NCBI RefSeq assembly: GCF_905120355.1
Contig: NZ_CAJHOB010000013.1
Coordinates: forward strand, 1 to 64,000
Length of the DNA stretch: 64,000 nt
Direction of reading: 5' to 3'
Origin: Azonexus hydrophilus
GTDB taxonomy: Bacteria; Pseudomonadota; Gammaproteobacteria; Burkholderiales; Rhodocyclaceae
Each line of letters starts with the position of its first letter. The first letter of the stretch is position 1. Made by a program: the position numbers and the translations under genes. The notes beneath the pieces are model-generated. The model was given only the letters and a program-made list of their open reading frames with translations. It was not told where the DNA came from and ran no database searches. Below, in pieces: positions 18,064 through 27,222 of the stretch.

Positions 18064-18139
18064 TGGTGGGTGCTAACGGGGTCGAACCGCTGACATTCGC
18101 CTTGTAAGGGCGACGCTCTACCAACTGAGCTAAGCACCC
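18064..18139 (-). tRNA. tRNA-Val (anticodon TAC)
   Basis: The reverse strand folds as a full cloverleaf: acceptor GGGTGCT pairs with AGCACCC, the D arm is GCTCAGTTGGTAGAGC, the anticodon stem TCGCC/GGCGA encloses CTTACAA with anticodon TAC, and the T arm contains GGTTCGACC. The CCA end is encoded (18064-18066). The anticodon reads GTA and, with modification, other Val codons. It follows hupB on the same strand and is probably transcribed with it or from a nearby promoter. Confidence 0.95.
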
Positions 18140-18173
18140 GTCTGCATGACAGCAGAGGAATTGCGCAATTCTA

Positions 18174-18446
18174 TCAGTTAACTGCGTCCTTGAGGGTCTT
18201 GCCCGGACGGAATTTCGGAGACTTGGCAGCCTTGATTTCGATGGTCTTGCCGGTTTGCGGATTACGGCCGGTACGAGCAGCGCGCTCGCCGACGTAGAAG
18301 GTGCCAAAACCGATCAGGTTGACGCTGTCGCCAGCTTGCAGGGCACCTTTGATTGCTTCGACGGTGGCATCCAGCGCACGGCCAGCTGCAGCCTTGGAAA
18401 TGTCGGCTGCGGTAGCGATTTGATCGATCAGTTCGGTCTTGTTCAT
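18174..18446 (-). CDS. hupB: DNA-binding protein HU-beta
   Basis: A 90-residue histone-like protein of normal family length. It has the HU signature: [11 protein letters not shown] at the start, [21 protein letters not shown] (about 46-66) forming the DNA-gripping beta arm with its Pro, and the closing [14 protein letters not shown] bends and compacts DNA as a dimer. The AGGGGAC ribosome site lies just before the ATG, and a strong promoter is visible upstream. In many Proteobacteria hupB sits next to lon, as here. Confidence 0.97.
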   Translation of the reverse strand: MNKTELIDQIATAADISKAAAGRALDATVEAIKGALQAGDSVNLIGFGTFYVGERAARTGRNPQTGKTIEIKAAKSPKFRPGKTLKDAVN

Positions 18447-18496
18447 TGAAGTCCCCTAATTAAGGTCTACGGTGTGGAAAATGCTGTGAAGGCGGC

Positions 18497-18526
18497 TTTA
18501 TATCTTTTCGGAAATCCTTGTGTCAA
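18497..18526 (-). promoter_or_regulatory. Sigma-70-type promoter of hupB
   Basis: On the minus strand TTGACA (18521-18526) is followed after 18 bases by TATAAA (18497-18502), about 50 bases before the hupB ATG. Both hexamers are near consensus. Confidence 0.75.
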
Positions 18527-18585
18527 GCGGATTTCGCAGGTTTTTTCGAGGCCTGGGCGAACTACCATCTGGCATTCATTACGAA

Positions 18586-21012
18586 TCAATGGGTAAGCGG
18601 CGTTTTCTTGACCTCGGCCACAGCTTCAGCTGCGATCTCAGGAGCGATTTCTTCAGTATCTGGCAAGGCTTCCGGCATACGCTCAAGGGCGCGCTCCAGA
18701 ACCTGATCAATCCAGCGCACCGGCACGATTTCGATCCGGTTCTTGATGTTGTCCGGCATTTCCGTCAGATCCTTGGCGTTCTCCTCCGGAATCAGCGCCG
18801 TCTTCAAGCCACCACGCACGGCAGCCAGTAATTTTTCCTTGAGGCCACCAATGGCCAGCACCTCACCCCGCAGGGTGATCTCTCCGGTCATGCAGACGTC
18901 GCAGCGCACCGGAATGCCGGTAAATGAGGACACCAGCGCCGTGGTCATGGCAATCCCGGCCGAGGGCCCGTCTTTGGGGGTTGCGCCTTCGGGAACGTGA
19001 ATGTGCAGATCGGTTTTCTCGAACACGTCGGCGGCAATGCCAAGACGCTGAGCGCGGGCACGAACCACCGAGCGGGCGGCTTCGACGGATTCCTTCATGA
19101 CATCGCCGAGCGAGCCGGTACGGATGATATTGCCCTTGCCGGGCATTTTGGCGCACTCGATGGTGAGCAGTTCGCCGCCCACTTCGGTCCAGGCCAGGCC
19201 AGTCACCTGTCCGATCTGGTTTTCCTTTTCCGCCATGCCGAAGCTGTAACGGCGAACGCCCAGATATTTGTCGAGGTTCTTGGCGCTGACGGTGATCTTG
19301 CTGTCGCGCGACTTCATGACCAGAGCTTTGACCACCTTGCGGCAAATCTTGGAAATTTCCCGTTCGAGCGCACGCACGCCGGCTTCCCGCGTGTAATAGC
19401 GGACGATGTCGCGAATGGCGCTTTCGGCAACCGTGAGTTCAGTGGTTTTCACGCCGTTGTTCTTCATCTGCTTGGGCAGCAGGTAACGCAGGGCGATGTT
19501 GATTTTTTCGTCTTCGGTGTAGCCAGACAGACGGATGACTTCCATCCGGTCCAGCAGGGGTGCCGGAATGTTGAGCGAGTTGGCCGTGGCCACGAACATC
19601 ACGTCGGAGAGATCGAAATCGACTTCGACGTAGTGATCCTGGAATGTGTTGTTCTGTTCCGGATCAAGCACCTCCAGCAATGCCGACGAGGGATCGCCAC
19701 GGAAATCCTGGCCGAGTTTGTCCACTTCATCGAGCAGGAACAGCGGGTTGCGTACGCCGACCTTGGTCAGACTGCTGAGGATCTTGCCTGGCATGGAGCC
19801 GATATAGGTACGGCGGTGGCCGCGGATTTCGGCCTCGTCACGGACGCCACCGAGCGCCATGCGCACGAACTTGCGGTTGGTCGCCTTGGCAATCGACTGG
19901 CCAAGCGACGTCTTGCCGACCCCCGGAGGGCCAACCAGGCAAAGAATCGGGGCTTTCACCTTGTCTACCCGTTGCTGCACGGCAAGGTATTCGACAATGC
20001 GTTCCTTGACCTTCTCCAGTCCGAAGTGATCGGCATCGAGTACCTTCTCGGCGGCACGCAGATCCTTGCTGATGCGGGTTTTCTTGCGCCAGGGCAGGCC
20101 GACCAGGGTTTCAATGAAGTTGCGCACGACCGTGGCTTCCGCCGACATCGGCGACATCAGGCGCAGTTTTTTCAATTCGCCTTGCGCCTTGGTCAGCGCT
20201 TCCTTGCTCATGCCGGCAGCGGTGATTTTCTTTTCCAGTTCTTCCAGATCGGCGCCGTCTTCGCCTTCACCAAGTTCTTTCTGGATGGCTTTGACCTGCT
20301 CATTCAGATAGTACTCGCGCTGACTTTTTTCCATTTGCCGTTTGACACGGCCACGGATGCGTTTTTCCACCTGCAGGATGTCAATTTCAGCTTCCAGCTG
20401 CGACAGCAGGCGCTCGATACGCGCCCGTACGCTTTCCATTTCGAGCACTTCCTGCTTCTGCTCGATCTTCAACGGCAGATGGGCCGCGATGGTGTCGGCC
20501 AGGCGACCGCTATCCTCGATTGCGGAAATGGAAGAGAGTACTTCCGGCGGAATTTTCTTGTTCAGTTTGACGAACTGCTCGAACTGGCTGATCACGGTGC
20601 GCCGCATCGCTTCCACTTCGTGATCATCACTGGCTTGCTGCGGCAAGGGCAGGGCCGTTGCCATGAACACTTCCGATTGCACATCAATCGCTTCGATGCG
20701 GGCGCGCTGCGTCCCCTCGACCAGCACCTTGACCGTACCATCCGGCAATTTCAGCATCTGCAGGATGTTCGACAGGCAACCGATGTGGAACAGATCCTCG
20801 GCGTCTGGTTCGTCCTTGGTGGCCGATTTCTGCGCCACCAGCATGATCTGCTTGCTCGCTTCGCCGTCGGCCTCCATCGCCATTTCCAGCGCCTTGATCG
20901 ATTTCGGGCGACCCACGAACAGCGGGATCACCATGTGCGGAAAGACAACCACGTCACGCAGAGGCAAAAGCGGGAGCTCGAGGGTTTCCGGAAGGGTGCT
21001 GGGGAGGGTCAT
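18586..21012 (-). CDS. lon: ATP-dependent protease Lon
   Basis: An 808-residue cytoplasmic AAA+ serine protease that removes misfolded and regulatory proteins. The N-terminal substrate domain begins ELPLLPLRDVVVFPHMVIPL. Next come a coiled-coil region, the AAA+ module with Walker A GPPGVGKTS (near residue 360) and Walker B LFLLDEVDK, and the protease domain with catalytic Ser in PKDGPSAG (near 684) and Lys in GGLKEKLLAA (near 727). Full length, no lesion. It follows clpX on the same strand with about 100 bases between them that include a palindrome. Confidence 0.98.
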   Translation of the reverse strand: MTLPSTLPETLELPLLPLRDVVVFPHMVIPLFVGRPKSIKALEMAMEADGEASKQIMLVAQKSATKDEPDAEDLFHIGCLSNILQMLKLPDGTVKVLVEGTQRARIEAIDVQSEVFMATALPLPQQASDDHEVEAMRRTVISQFEQFVKLNKKIPPEVLSSISAIEDSGRLADTIAAHLPLKIEQKQEVLEMESVRARIERLLSQLEAEIDILQVEKRIRGRVKRQMEKSQREYYLNEQVKAIQKELGEGEDGADLEELEKKITAAGMSKEALTKAQGELKKLRLMSPMSAEATVVRNFIETLVGLPWRKKTRISKDLRAAEKVLDADHFGLEKVKERIVEYLAVQQRVDKVKAPILCLVGPPGVGKTSLGQSIAKATNRKFVRMALGGVRDEAEIRGHRRTYIGSMPGKILSSLTKVGVRNPLFLLDEVDKLGQDFRGDPSSALLEVLDPEQNNTFQDHYVEVDFDLSDVMFVATANSLNIPAPLLDRMEVIRLSGYTEDEKINIALRYLLPKQMKNNGVKTTELTVAESAIRDIVRYYTREAGVRALEREISKICRKVVKALVMKSRDSKITVSAKNLDKYLGVRRYSFGMAEKENQIGQVTGLAWTEVGGELLTIECAKMPGKGNIIRTGSLGDVMKESVEAARSVVRARAQRLGIAADVFEKTDLHIHVPEGATPKDGPSAGIAMTTALVSSFTGIPVRCDVCMTGEITLRGEVLAIGGLKEKLLAAVRGGLKTALIPEENAKDLTEMPDNIKNRIEIVPVRWIDQVLERALERMPEALPDTEEIAPEIAAEAVAEVKKTPLTH

Positions 21013-21051
21013 CGAAGTGCCTTTTATAATTTGCTACACAATAAGTAGGAA

Positions 21052-21067
21052 GCCCCCAATTGGGGGC
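21052..21067. other. Perfect palindrome between clpX and lon
   Basis: GCCCCCAATTGGGGGC is a perfect 16-base palindrome midway between the clpX stop and the lon start. It could act as an RNA hairpin limiting read-through from clpX or as a protein site. No long T-run follows, so it is not a standard terminator. The AT-rich AAATTATAAAAGG on the minus strand just after it may contain the lon -10 region. Confidence 0.45.
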
Positions 21068-21112
21068 AAACTACCAGGTTTCAAGAGACTGCGGCCCGCC
21101 GGGCCGCGAACC

Positions 21113-22384
21113 TCAGTTTCCCCCTGAAACCTTGGGTTGTTCAGCGTAGATCAGGAGTGGCGGGGTAGTGCCGGTGATCATGTTCTCATCGATCACGACC
21201 TTTTCGACATTTTCCATGCTCGGGAGTTCATACATGATGTCGAGCAGGGCATGTTCCATGATCGAGCGCAGGCCGCGCGCGCCGGTCTTGCGTTCGAGTG
21301 CCTTTTTGGCCACCGCCGTCAGCGCCGCCGGACGGATTTCCAGTTCGACGTGCTCCATGCCGAACAATTCCTGATACTGCTTGACTAGGGCGTTCTTCGG
21401 CTCGGTCAGGATCTGCACCAGCGCCTCTTCATCCAGTTCCTGCAGGGTGGCCACCACCGGCAGGCGACCGATCAGTTCCGGAATCAGACCGAACTTGATC
21501 AGATCTTCCGGCTCTGTTTCGAGCAGGGTTTTCCCTACCTCGCGGCCATCGTCCTTGCTCTTGACCTCGGCGCCAAAGCCGATGCCGCCTTTTTCGGAGC
21601 GGTTGCGGATGACCTTTTCCAGACCGGCAAAGGCACCGCCGCAGATGAACAGGATATTGGTGGTATCGACCGGAATGAAATCTTGATTCGGATGCTTGCG
21701 CCCACCTTGCGGCGGAATCGAAGCCACGGTGCCTTCGATCAGCTTCAGCAGGGCCTGCTGCACACCTTCGCCGGAAACGTCACGGGTGATCGACGGGTTG
21801 TCTGATTTACGCGAAATCTTGTCGATTTCGTCAATATAAACAATGCCGCGCTGAGCCCGCTCAACATCGTAGTCGCACCCTTGCAGCAGCTTCTGGATGA
21901 TGTTTTCCACGTCCTCGCCGACATAGCCGGCTTCGGTCAGCGTGGTGGCATCGGCCATGGCGAACGGCACATTGAGCATGCGGGCCAGGGTCTGGGCCAG
22001 CAAGGTCTTGCCCGAGCCGGTCGGGCCGATAAGCAGAATGTTGCTCTTGGCGAGCTCGACCGGGCTATCCGTTTTGCGCGCGTGGCGCAGGCGTTTGTAG
22101 TGGTTGTACACCGCTACCGCAAGAATGCGTTTGGCGACATCCTGGCCAATCACGTACTGATCGAGAATGCTGCTGATTTCACGCGGGGTCGGCAGTTCAT
22201 CCGTCGTGGCGATGCTGAAACTGCCTGGCTCACTGGTCTCCGGCTCCTCGCGCACGATGTCGGCGCACAGGAGGATGCACTCATCACAGATGAACACCGA
22301 CGGACCGGCGATCAGTTTCTTGACTTCATGCTGGCTCTTGCCGCAGAAGGAGCAGTACAACAACTTGTCTTGGCTATCGCTCAC
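21113..22384 (-). CDS. clpX: ATP-dependent Clp protease ATP-binding subunit ClpX
   Basis: A 423-residue AAA+ unfoldase that feeds substrates to ClpP. The N-terminal zinc-binding domain has C11, C14, C33 and C36 (CSFC ... CDEC). Walker A is GPTGSGKT (near residue 120), the pore loop GYVGE follows, and Walker B is [10 protein letters not shown]. The IGF-type ClpP-docking loop is present as GGIGFGAE. Length is normal. It sits 18 bases downstream of clpP on the same strand, the standard clpP-clpX pairing. Confidence 0.98.
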   Translation of the reverse strand: MSDSQDKLLYCSFCGKSQHEVKKLIAGPSVFICDECILLCADIVREEPETSEPGSFSIATTDELPTPREISSILDQYVIGQDVAKRILAVAVYNHYKRLRHARKTDSPVELAKSNILLIGPTGSGKTLLAQTLARMLNVPFAMADATTLTEAGYVGEDVENIIQKLLQGCDYDVERAQRGIVYIDEIDKISRKSDNPSITRDVSGEGVQQALLKLIEGTVASIPPQGGRKHPNQDFIPVDTTNILFICGGAFAGLEKVIRNRSEKGGIGFGAEVKSKDDGREVGKTLLETEPEDLIKFGLIPELIGRLPVVATLQELDEEALVQILTEPKNALVKQYQELFGMEHVELEIRPAALTAVAKKALERKTGARGLRSIMEHALLDIMYELPSMENVEKVVIDENMITGTTPPLLIYAEQPKVSGGN

Positions 22385-22402
22385 CGAATGATTCTCCTAA
22401 GC

Positions 22403-23035
22403 TTAAGCAGCGGCCGCGCGGCGGCTCAATACCTGGTCGATCAGACCATATTCCCGGGCCTCTTCGGCGGAAAGGAAGTTATCGCGATCGGTATCTTTTT
22501 CGATCTGTTCCAGCGGCTGACCACTGTGCTCGGCGAGCATGCGGTTGAGCTTGTCCTTGATCGACAGAATTTCCTTGGCGTGGATGGCGATGTCGGAAGC
22601 TTGTCCCTGAAAACCACCCAACGGCTGGTGGATCATCACCCGCGAATTGGGCAGGGCAAAACGCTTGCCCTTGGTGCCTGCAGACAGCAGGAAAGCGCCC
22701 ATCGAAGCGGCCTGACCGATACACAGCGTGGACACATCCGGTTTGATGAAGCGCATGGTGTCGTAGATCGACATGCCGGCAGTCACCGAGCCACCCGGCG
22801 AATTGATGTAAAAGTGAATATCCTTGTCAGGATTTTCCGCTTCCAGAAACAGCAACTGCGCAACCACCAGATTGGCACTGACATCATTGACCGGGCCAAC
22901 AAGAAAAATCACCCGTTCCTTCAACAGACGTGAATAGATGTCGAAGGCGCGCTCGCCCCGACCGCTCTGTTCGATGACCATGGGCACCAGGCCCAGGGCT
23001 TGCGGGTTGAGATGACTGGTGTTGTCAATCAGCAT
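22403..23035 (-). CDS. clpP: ATP-dependent Clp protease proteolytic subunit ClpP
   Basis: A 210-residue serine protease forming the double-ring chamber for ClpX. Catalytic Ser111 lies in [14 protein letters not shown] and His136 in MIHQPLGG; the third residue is expected near residue 185 (EKDTDRDNF). The glycine-rich oxyanion stretch [10 protein letters not shown] is intact. It is expressed between tig and clpX in the usual order tig-clpP-clpX-lon. Confidence 0.98.
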   Translation of the reverse strand: MLIDNTSHLNPQALGLVPMVIEQSGRGERAFDIYSRLLKERVIFLVGPVNDVSANLVVAQLLFLEAENPDKDIHFYINSPGGSVTAGMSIYDTMRFIKPDVSTLCIGQAASMGAFLLSAGTKGKRFALPNSRVMIHQPLGGFQGQASDIAIHAKEILSIKDKLNRMLAEHSGQPLEQIEKDTDRDNFLSAEEAREYGLIDQVLSRRAAAA

Positions 23036-23099
23036 GGCGATCTTTCTTGTGCAGGCAGTTGTTTCAGTTGCGTGTTTCAGGAGCTAGGGCAGGCGCGAA

Positions 23100-24413
23100 T
23101 CAGGCAGCCTGTCCGGGGGCTTGCATCAGGTCGTCGAGAGCCACCGCCTTGTCGGTGACTTTGGCCTTGCTCAGCACCCATTCAACGACGTTGTTTTCCA
23201 GGACCAGCCCTTCAACATTGGCGAGTTGCTGCGGCTGGCTGTTGTACCAGCGGATGAACTCTTCCGGCTGTTCATAGCTGGCTGCCATTTCCTTCAGCAT
23301 GTCTTGCACCTGTTCCGGCTTGGCTTGCAACTCAGCAGTCTTGACAATTTCCGCCAGCAGCAGACCCAGGGTGACGCGGCGTTTGGCCTGATCGGCGAAC
23401 CAGGCAGGCTGCAGCGGGAAATCCTTGGCCTTCATGCCACGTTGCGCCATGTCGCTGCGTGCCGATTCCATCAGACGATGAATTTCGGAATCCACCAGGG
23501 CGGCCGGCACGGCAATGTTGTTGGCCTTGAGCAGGGCTTCCATGGCCTGATCCTTGATGCGAGCCTCGATCCGGCGCTTGACTTCGCGCTGCAGGTTGGC
23601 CGTGACTTCGCTGCGCATCTTGGCTACATCACCATCGGCAACGCCCATCATCTTGGCGAAATCAGCATCCACTTCCGGCAGACGCGGGGCCTGGACTTGC
23701 TTGACGGTGATTTCAAACTGCACGGTCTGGCCAGCCAGATCCTTGGCTTGGTAGTCTTCCGGGAAGGTCAGGTCGAAGGTCTTGCTTTCGCCGGCCTTGC
23801 AACCTTCGATGGCTTCTTCGAACGCCGGCAGCATCATGCCTTGGCCGAGAACGAAGGGGTAATCCGTGGCGGTGCCGCCATCAAATGCGACGCCATCCTT
23901 CTTGCCACAGAAATCGATGACCACGCGGTCTTCCTTGGCGGCGCCGCGGTCGGCGTTTTCATAACGCACACGTTGCTTGCGCAGGATTTCGATGGTGTTG
24001 TCGATTTCCTTTTCGCCCACTTCCAGCGTCGGGCGCTCGATTTCGGCGGCAGACAGATCACCCAGGGTGATTTCCGGATAAACCTCGAACACCGCAGTAA
24101 ACGAGAGGTGGGTGGTGCTGTCGTTCACCTTCGGTTCCAGGGTGGGGTAACCGGCAACGCGCATTTTCTGTGCATTGACGGCTTCACCAAATGCCTGATC
24201 CAGTTTTTCCGACAACACTTCCTGGCGGGCCTGATCGCCGTACTGCTGCTTGACGATGGCGAACGGCACCTTGCCCGGACGGAAGCCCGGCATCTTCAGA
24301 TTACGCCCCATACGCTTGAGACGCGGTTCCATTTCCCGTTCGAGATCGGCAATCGCCACGGTGAGATCGATGCGACGTTCCAGTTCGTTGACTTGTGCAG
24401 TGCTTGCTTCCAT
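23100..24413 (-). CDS. tig: Trigger factor (ribosome-associated chaperone and prolyl isomerase)
   Basis: A 437-residue chaperone that binds the ribosome exit tunnel. The start at ATG 24413 (MEASTAQVNELERR) is preferred to the upstream in-frame codon at 24440 because it matches the family N-terminus. The ribosome-binding signature appears as PGFRPGKVP. The FKBP-like isomerase domain follows (DRVVIDFCGKKDGVAFDGGT, then FVLGQGMMLPAFEEAIEGCK), and the C-terminal helical substrate-binding arms are complete. First gene of the tig-clpP-clpX-lon group. Confidence 0.96.
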   Translation of the reverse strand: MEASTAQVNELERRIDLTVAIADLEREMEPRLKRMGRNLKMPGFRPGKVPFAIVKQQYGDQARQEVLSEKLDQAFGEAVNAQKMRVAGYPTLEPKVNDSTTHLSFTAVFEVYPEITLGDLSAAEIERPTLEVGEKEIDNTIEILRKQRVRYENADRGAAKEDRVVIDFCGKKDGVAFDGGTATDYPFVLGQGMMLPAFEEAIEGCKAGESKTFDLTFPEDYQAKDLAGQTVQFEITVKQVQAPRLPEVDADFAKMMGVADGDVAKMRSEVTANLQREVKRRIEARIKDQAMEALLKANNIAVPAALVDSEIHRLMESARSDMAQRGMKAKDFPLQPAWFADQAKRRVTLGLLLAEIVKTAELQAKPEQVQDMLKEMAASYEQPEEFIRWYNSQPQQLANVEGLVLENNVVEWVLSKAKVTDKAVALDDLMQAPGQAA

Positions 24414-24598
24414 GAAAATTTCCTGAGCGTTAGGGGGCAAAAATTAAAGCGGGCAATGTTACCACAGCGTTATCAAGGCGTTCATTTTGTATCTGTTGCA
24501 AATAGACGCGGACAGGCAAATCCAAGAACTTGTGCGGAAAACGGTAGAAGAGGGTAGACATTCACCAGACAAGCTCTTAGAATGCGCGCTCTTTCGGC

Positions 24599-24675
24599 GG
24601 CGGCTGTAGCTCAGTTGGTAGAGTCCCGGATTGTGATTCCGGTTGTCGTGGGTTCGAGCCCCATCAGTCGCCCCA
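24599..24675 (+). tRNA. tRNA-His (anticodon GTG), target of element integration
   Basis: The cloverleaf has the His-specific extra G at position -1 (24599), acceptor GCGGCTG paired with CAGTCGC, D arm GCTCAGTTGGTAGAGT, anticodon loop ATTGTGATT with anticodon GTG, T arm GTGGGTTCGAGCCCCAT and an encoded CCA (24673-24675). The gene is intact although an element is integrated at its 3' end: the last 18 or so bases needed are supplied at the junction, as is common for tRNA-targeting integrases. Confidence 0.95.
24652..24669 (+). repeat. Left attachment repeat (attL core)
   Basis: GTTCGAGCCCCATCAGTC lies in the T arm and acceptor stem of tRNA-His and is repeated exactly at 32455-32472. After it the sequences diverge (GCCCCAG here, CCCAAAAA there). 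Confidence 0.85.
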
Positions 24676-24709
24676 GAACATAGCTTCACCAAGCACCATG
24701 AAGCACCAG

Positions 24710-24743
24710 AAACCCCGATAGCTCAAGGCTTTCGGGGTTTTTG
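24710..24743 (+). terminator. Element-borne terminator after tRNA-His
   Basis: AAACCCCGA (24710-24718) pairs with TCGGGGTTT (24732-24740), followed by further T residues. It lies just inside the element, directly downstream of tRNA-His, where it can replace the host terminator that was pushed to 32489-32527. Confidence 0.8.
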
Positions 24744-24793
24744 CTTTCTAGCATCCCACACCATACAACCCCATCCCAATACCGTTTTCCTGT

Positions 24794-24811
24794 CGGTAGA
24801 CTTGACGGTAT
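24794..24811 (+). repeat. Arm-type repeat near attL
   Basis: CGGTAGACTTGACGGTAT occurs here and again, exactly and in the same orientation, at 32385-32402. The core TGACGGTA recurs at 24824-24831. Short repeats near both ends of a tRNA-integrated element are typical integrase or excisionase arm sites. Confidence 0.65.
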
Positions 24812-24863
24812 TCGGCAAAGGGGTGACGGTACACACTGAAATGATGGTATTTCGGGGGTGTGC

Positions 24864-26093
24864 ATGGCTACCAACAAGCTGACGACGGTCAAAATCAACC
24901 AGGCCAAGCCCGGCGAGAAGGCACAGAAGCTCGCCGACGGCGGGGGCATGTACCTGCTGCTCGACACCAAGGGCGGCAAATACTGGCGGCTCGATTACCG
25001 GTTTGCCGAGAAGCGCAAGACCCTGGCGCTGGGCACGTTTCCCGAGGTCTCACTCGAGGAGGCGCGGCGGGCTCGCGATGCGGCGCGCAAGCAGATCGCC
25101 GGCGGCATCGATCCGAGCGCCGCCCGCAAGGTCGACAAGCTGACGGCGGCGCACCGCGCCAACAACACGTTTGAGGCCGTCGCCCGCGAGTGGCACAAGG
25201 AATTCTCGCCGACCTGGACCAAGCACACCCAAGAGAAGAACCTGCGGATCTTCGTGGTCTATGCCTTTCCCTGGATCGGCAATCGGCCGATCTCCGAGGT
25301 CACCGCCCCCGAGCTGCTGGCGATCATTCGGCGCGTCAAGGAACTGGGCTATCTCGACACCGCCCACCGCCTGCGCATGACCGCCGGCCAGGTGTTCCGC
25401 TATGGCATCAGCACCGGCCGCTGCGAGCGCGACATATCGGGCGACCTGCGCGGCGCCATCCCGCCGCAGCGCAAGAAACACTATGCGGCGATCACCGATC
25501 CGGCCGAGTTCGGCAAGCTGCTGCGCGATATCTGGGCTTACCAGGGCAGCCTGATCACCTGTTCGGCGTTCCGGCTGTCGGCGCTGTTCGGCCTTCGCCC
25601 TGGCGAGGTCCGCAACCTGGAGTGGTCCGAGGTGGATCTGGCCGCCCGGCTGATCCGTATTCCCCTGGGCAAGATGAAGGCGCGGCGCCTGCATGTCGTG
25701 CCCCTGGCCGACCAGGCAGCGGCGATTCTGGAGGACTTGAAGCCATTGACCGGCGCCGGGCGCTTCTGCTTCCCCGGTCTTCAGAGCCGTGACCGGCCGA
25801 TGAGCGAGAACACCATAAATGCCGCGCTGCGCCGCCTGGGCTATGACACCCAGAGCGAGCAATCAGCGCACGGTTTCCGTAGTTCGTTTTCGACCATGGC
25901 GCATGGCTCAGGCTTGTTCCGGCCGGAGGTGGTCGAGGTGCAGCTCGCCCACAAGCACGGCGATGCGGTGCGCCTGGCCTATGACCGGGGGGACTTCCTC
26001 GAGGAGCGGCGGCGTTTGATGGCTTGGTGGGCGGGGCTGTGCGACCAGATGCGGGAGGGGGCGGAAATCGTTTCTTTGGGAAAGGTGGCTTGA
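24864..26093 (+). CDS. P4-type tyrosine recombinase (integrase)
   Basis: A 409-residue site-specific recombinase. The N-terminal arm-binding domain has the P4-type pattern (LADGGGMYLLLDTKGGKYWR, LALGTFPEVSLEEARRARDA). The C-terminal catalytic domain shows the first Arg in LSALFGLRPGEVRNLEW, the HxxR box in AHGFRSSFSTM and the downstream His in QLAHKHGDAV, close to the expected Tyr (AYDRGDFLEERR). ATG 24864 is chosen over GTG 24858. It reads away from attL in tRNA-His and probably catalyses insertion and excision of the element. Confidence 0.93.
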   Translation: MATNKLTTVKINQAKPGEKAQKLADGGGMYLLLDTKGGKYWRLDYRFAEKRKTLALGTFPEVSLEEARRARDAARKQIAGGIDPSAARKVDKLTAAHRANNTFEAVAREWHKEFSPTWTKHTQEKNLRIFVVYAFPWIGNRPISEVTAPELLAIIRRVKELGYLDTAHRLRMTAGQVFRYGISTGRCERDISGDLRGAIPPQRKKHYAAITDPAEFGKLLRDIWAYQGSLITCSAFRLSALFGLRPGEVRNLEWSEVDLAARLIRIPLGKMKARRLHVVPLADQAAAILEDLKPLTGAGRFCFPGLQSRDRPMSENTINAALRRLGYDTQSEQSAHGFRSSFSTMAHGSGLFRPEVVEVQLAHKHGDAVRLAYDRGDFLEERRRLMAWWAGLCDQMREGAEIVSLGKVA

Positions 26094-26654
26094 GTGTTCG
26101 ATCCATGGACGGCAACCATTCAGGAGGCGATGGCCGAGCAAGAGCGTTTTGCTAAAGCTGGCGTAGATCCTTCTCCTCTTGGACCTATTGCACAAACTGT
26201 CGCAGCTCATGAAGTTTTATCGGCGAAGGACAGGATCGATTCCGGTGATGGTTTCGCCCTACTTGGCGCAATTAGAAATGTTGTTTCACATGGTCTCGTT
26301 GCTCCTGATTGGTTGGCTTATGCCTTCAATCGCCGTTATTACGCGGTAACGATGTTCAGGGCAGGAAGCTGGGACGATCCATTAGCGTTTGGTCGGCCGT
26401 TCCCGAAGGGAACCAACCTGGCCGCACGGCGAAAAGCCAAAATTGGCCGAATCAAAGTCTTTAATGCTGTTAGAGAAAGACTTGCCAAGCAACCCGATAC
26501 ACCCATCGATAAATCACTGTTCGAAGAGATTGGACGGCCGCTGGGTTTTGGCGCGACATTGACCGAAACCTTTTACTACCTAGAACTGAAGATGTCTGGG
26601 TTAAATCCCGCAAACAATCGGAAAACTGCGGGATTACGCAAAAAGCCGAAGTAA
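26094..26654 (+). CDS. Hypothetical protein, 186 aa, next to the integrase
   Basis: I do not recognise this protein. It starts at GTG directly after the integrase stop codon (no gap), so it is probably translated from the same message. The product is soluble and basic toward the end (ARRKAKIGRIKVFNAV; NRKTAGLRKKPK). The middle part has LVAPDWLAYAFNRRYYAV, which could be a DNA-binding or structural core. Its codon use is AT-richer than the integrase. It may be an element-specific accessory or regulator. Confidence 0.65.
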   Translation: MFDPWTATIQEAMAEQERFAKAGVDPSPLGPIAQTVAAHEVLSAKDRIDSGDGFALLGAIRNVVSHGLVAPDWLAYAFNRRYYAVTMFRAGSWDDPLAFGRPFPKGTNLAARRKAKIGRIKVFNAVRERLAKQPDTPIDKSLFEEIGRPLGFGATLTETFYYLELKMSGLNPANNRKTAGLRKKPK

Positions 26655-26718
26655 ACAGAATTCACAGCCATGCATCCCGCACCATCCCGGTGCTGGGCGT
26701 TCCATCAAAGGAAAGCAC

Positions 26719-26949
26719 ATGGCAGATAGCATAATCCAGCCTCTACTGTCAGCATTCGATTCGCTACCAGATTCAGCATTGGTCGACGTCAAGGTTATGG
26801 CGGGTCTCTTTGGCTGCTCGGAAAACACAGCTTGGCGGCGCTATGGTGGGTATTCAATCAAGGTTTCCCCCCAGCAAACACGTTGGCTAGTTGGCGATGT
26901 GCGCAAGATCATGGCGCGCCTGTTGGCCAAGAGGCAGGTGGTTTCGTGA
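26719..26949 (+). CDS. AlpA-like small DNA-binding protein (possible excisionase)
   Basis: A 76-residue protein with a helix-turn-helix of MerR/AlpA type: VDVKVMAGLFGCSENTAWRR (about 22-41), then a short wing and WLVGDVRKIMARLLAKR. Proteins of this kind in P4-like elements switch on the integrase or act as excisionase. Its position just after the integrase region supports such a role. A terminator follows at 27029-27064. Confidence 0.65.
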   Translation: MADSIIQPLLSAFDSLPDSALVDVKVMAGLFGCSENTAWRRYGGYSIKVSPQQTRWLVGDVRKIMARLLAKRQVVS

Positions 26950-27007
26950 TGCTGGCGCCGATTGTTTTCTTGACACGGTTTACCAGCGGCGAGCACAATA
27001 AAGGCTC

Positions 27008-27222
27008 TCTCAAAGTCGAAGGCCGGAACCAGACGGCCAGCAGCACGCAGCCTTCTGGTTTTTTGTTTTGCCCCCGCCGATTTGTCGCGGATTGCCAACG
27101 CTGGCAGTCCGTCAACCGTCAACGGGGGTTGCGGGTATCCGTAAGGACCCGGCCGCATCCTTCGACGCGGAGAGACAACCCCCACCAGTTCCTTGGTGGT
27201 TCTCAAATCTCAAAGTCGAAGG
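27008..27222 (+). repeat. 15-bp direct repeat spaced by 200 bp
   Basis: TCTCAAAGTCGAAGG is present at 27008-27022 and at 27208-27222, exactly 200 bases apart. The first copy lies just before the terminator hairpin; the second overlaps an AAGGAGG ribosome site before ATG 27234. The interval has no convincing plus-strand gene. A 121-codon ORF on the minus strand (26841-27206) covers it but cannot be confirmed. Confidence 0.5.
27029..27064 (+). terminator. Rho-independent terminator after the AlpA-like gene
   Basis: CCAGACGGC (27029-27037) pairs with GCCTTCTGG (27050-27058) with one mismatch, and six T residues follow. It separates the integrase-side genes from the replication genes. Confidence 0.65.

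Noticed and set aside
18997-21048. 683-codon plus-strand frame opposite lon
   Set aside because: Shadow of lon; Phe/His/Gln-rich with no family features.
24599-24675. tRNA-His broken by the integrated element
   Set aside because: The cloverleaf and CCA end are complete at the junction.
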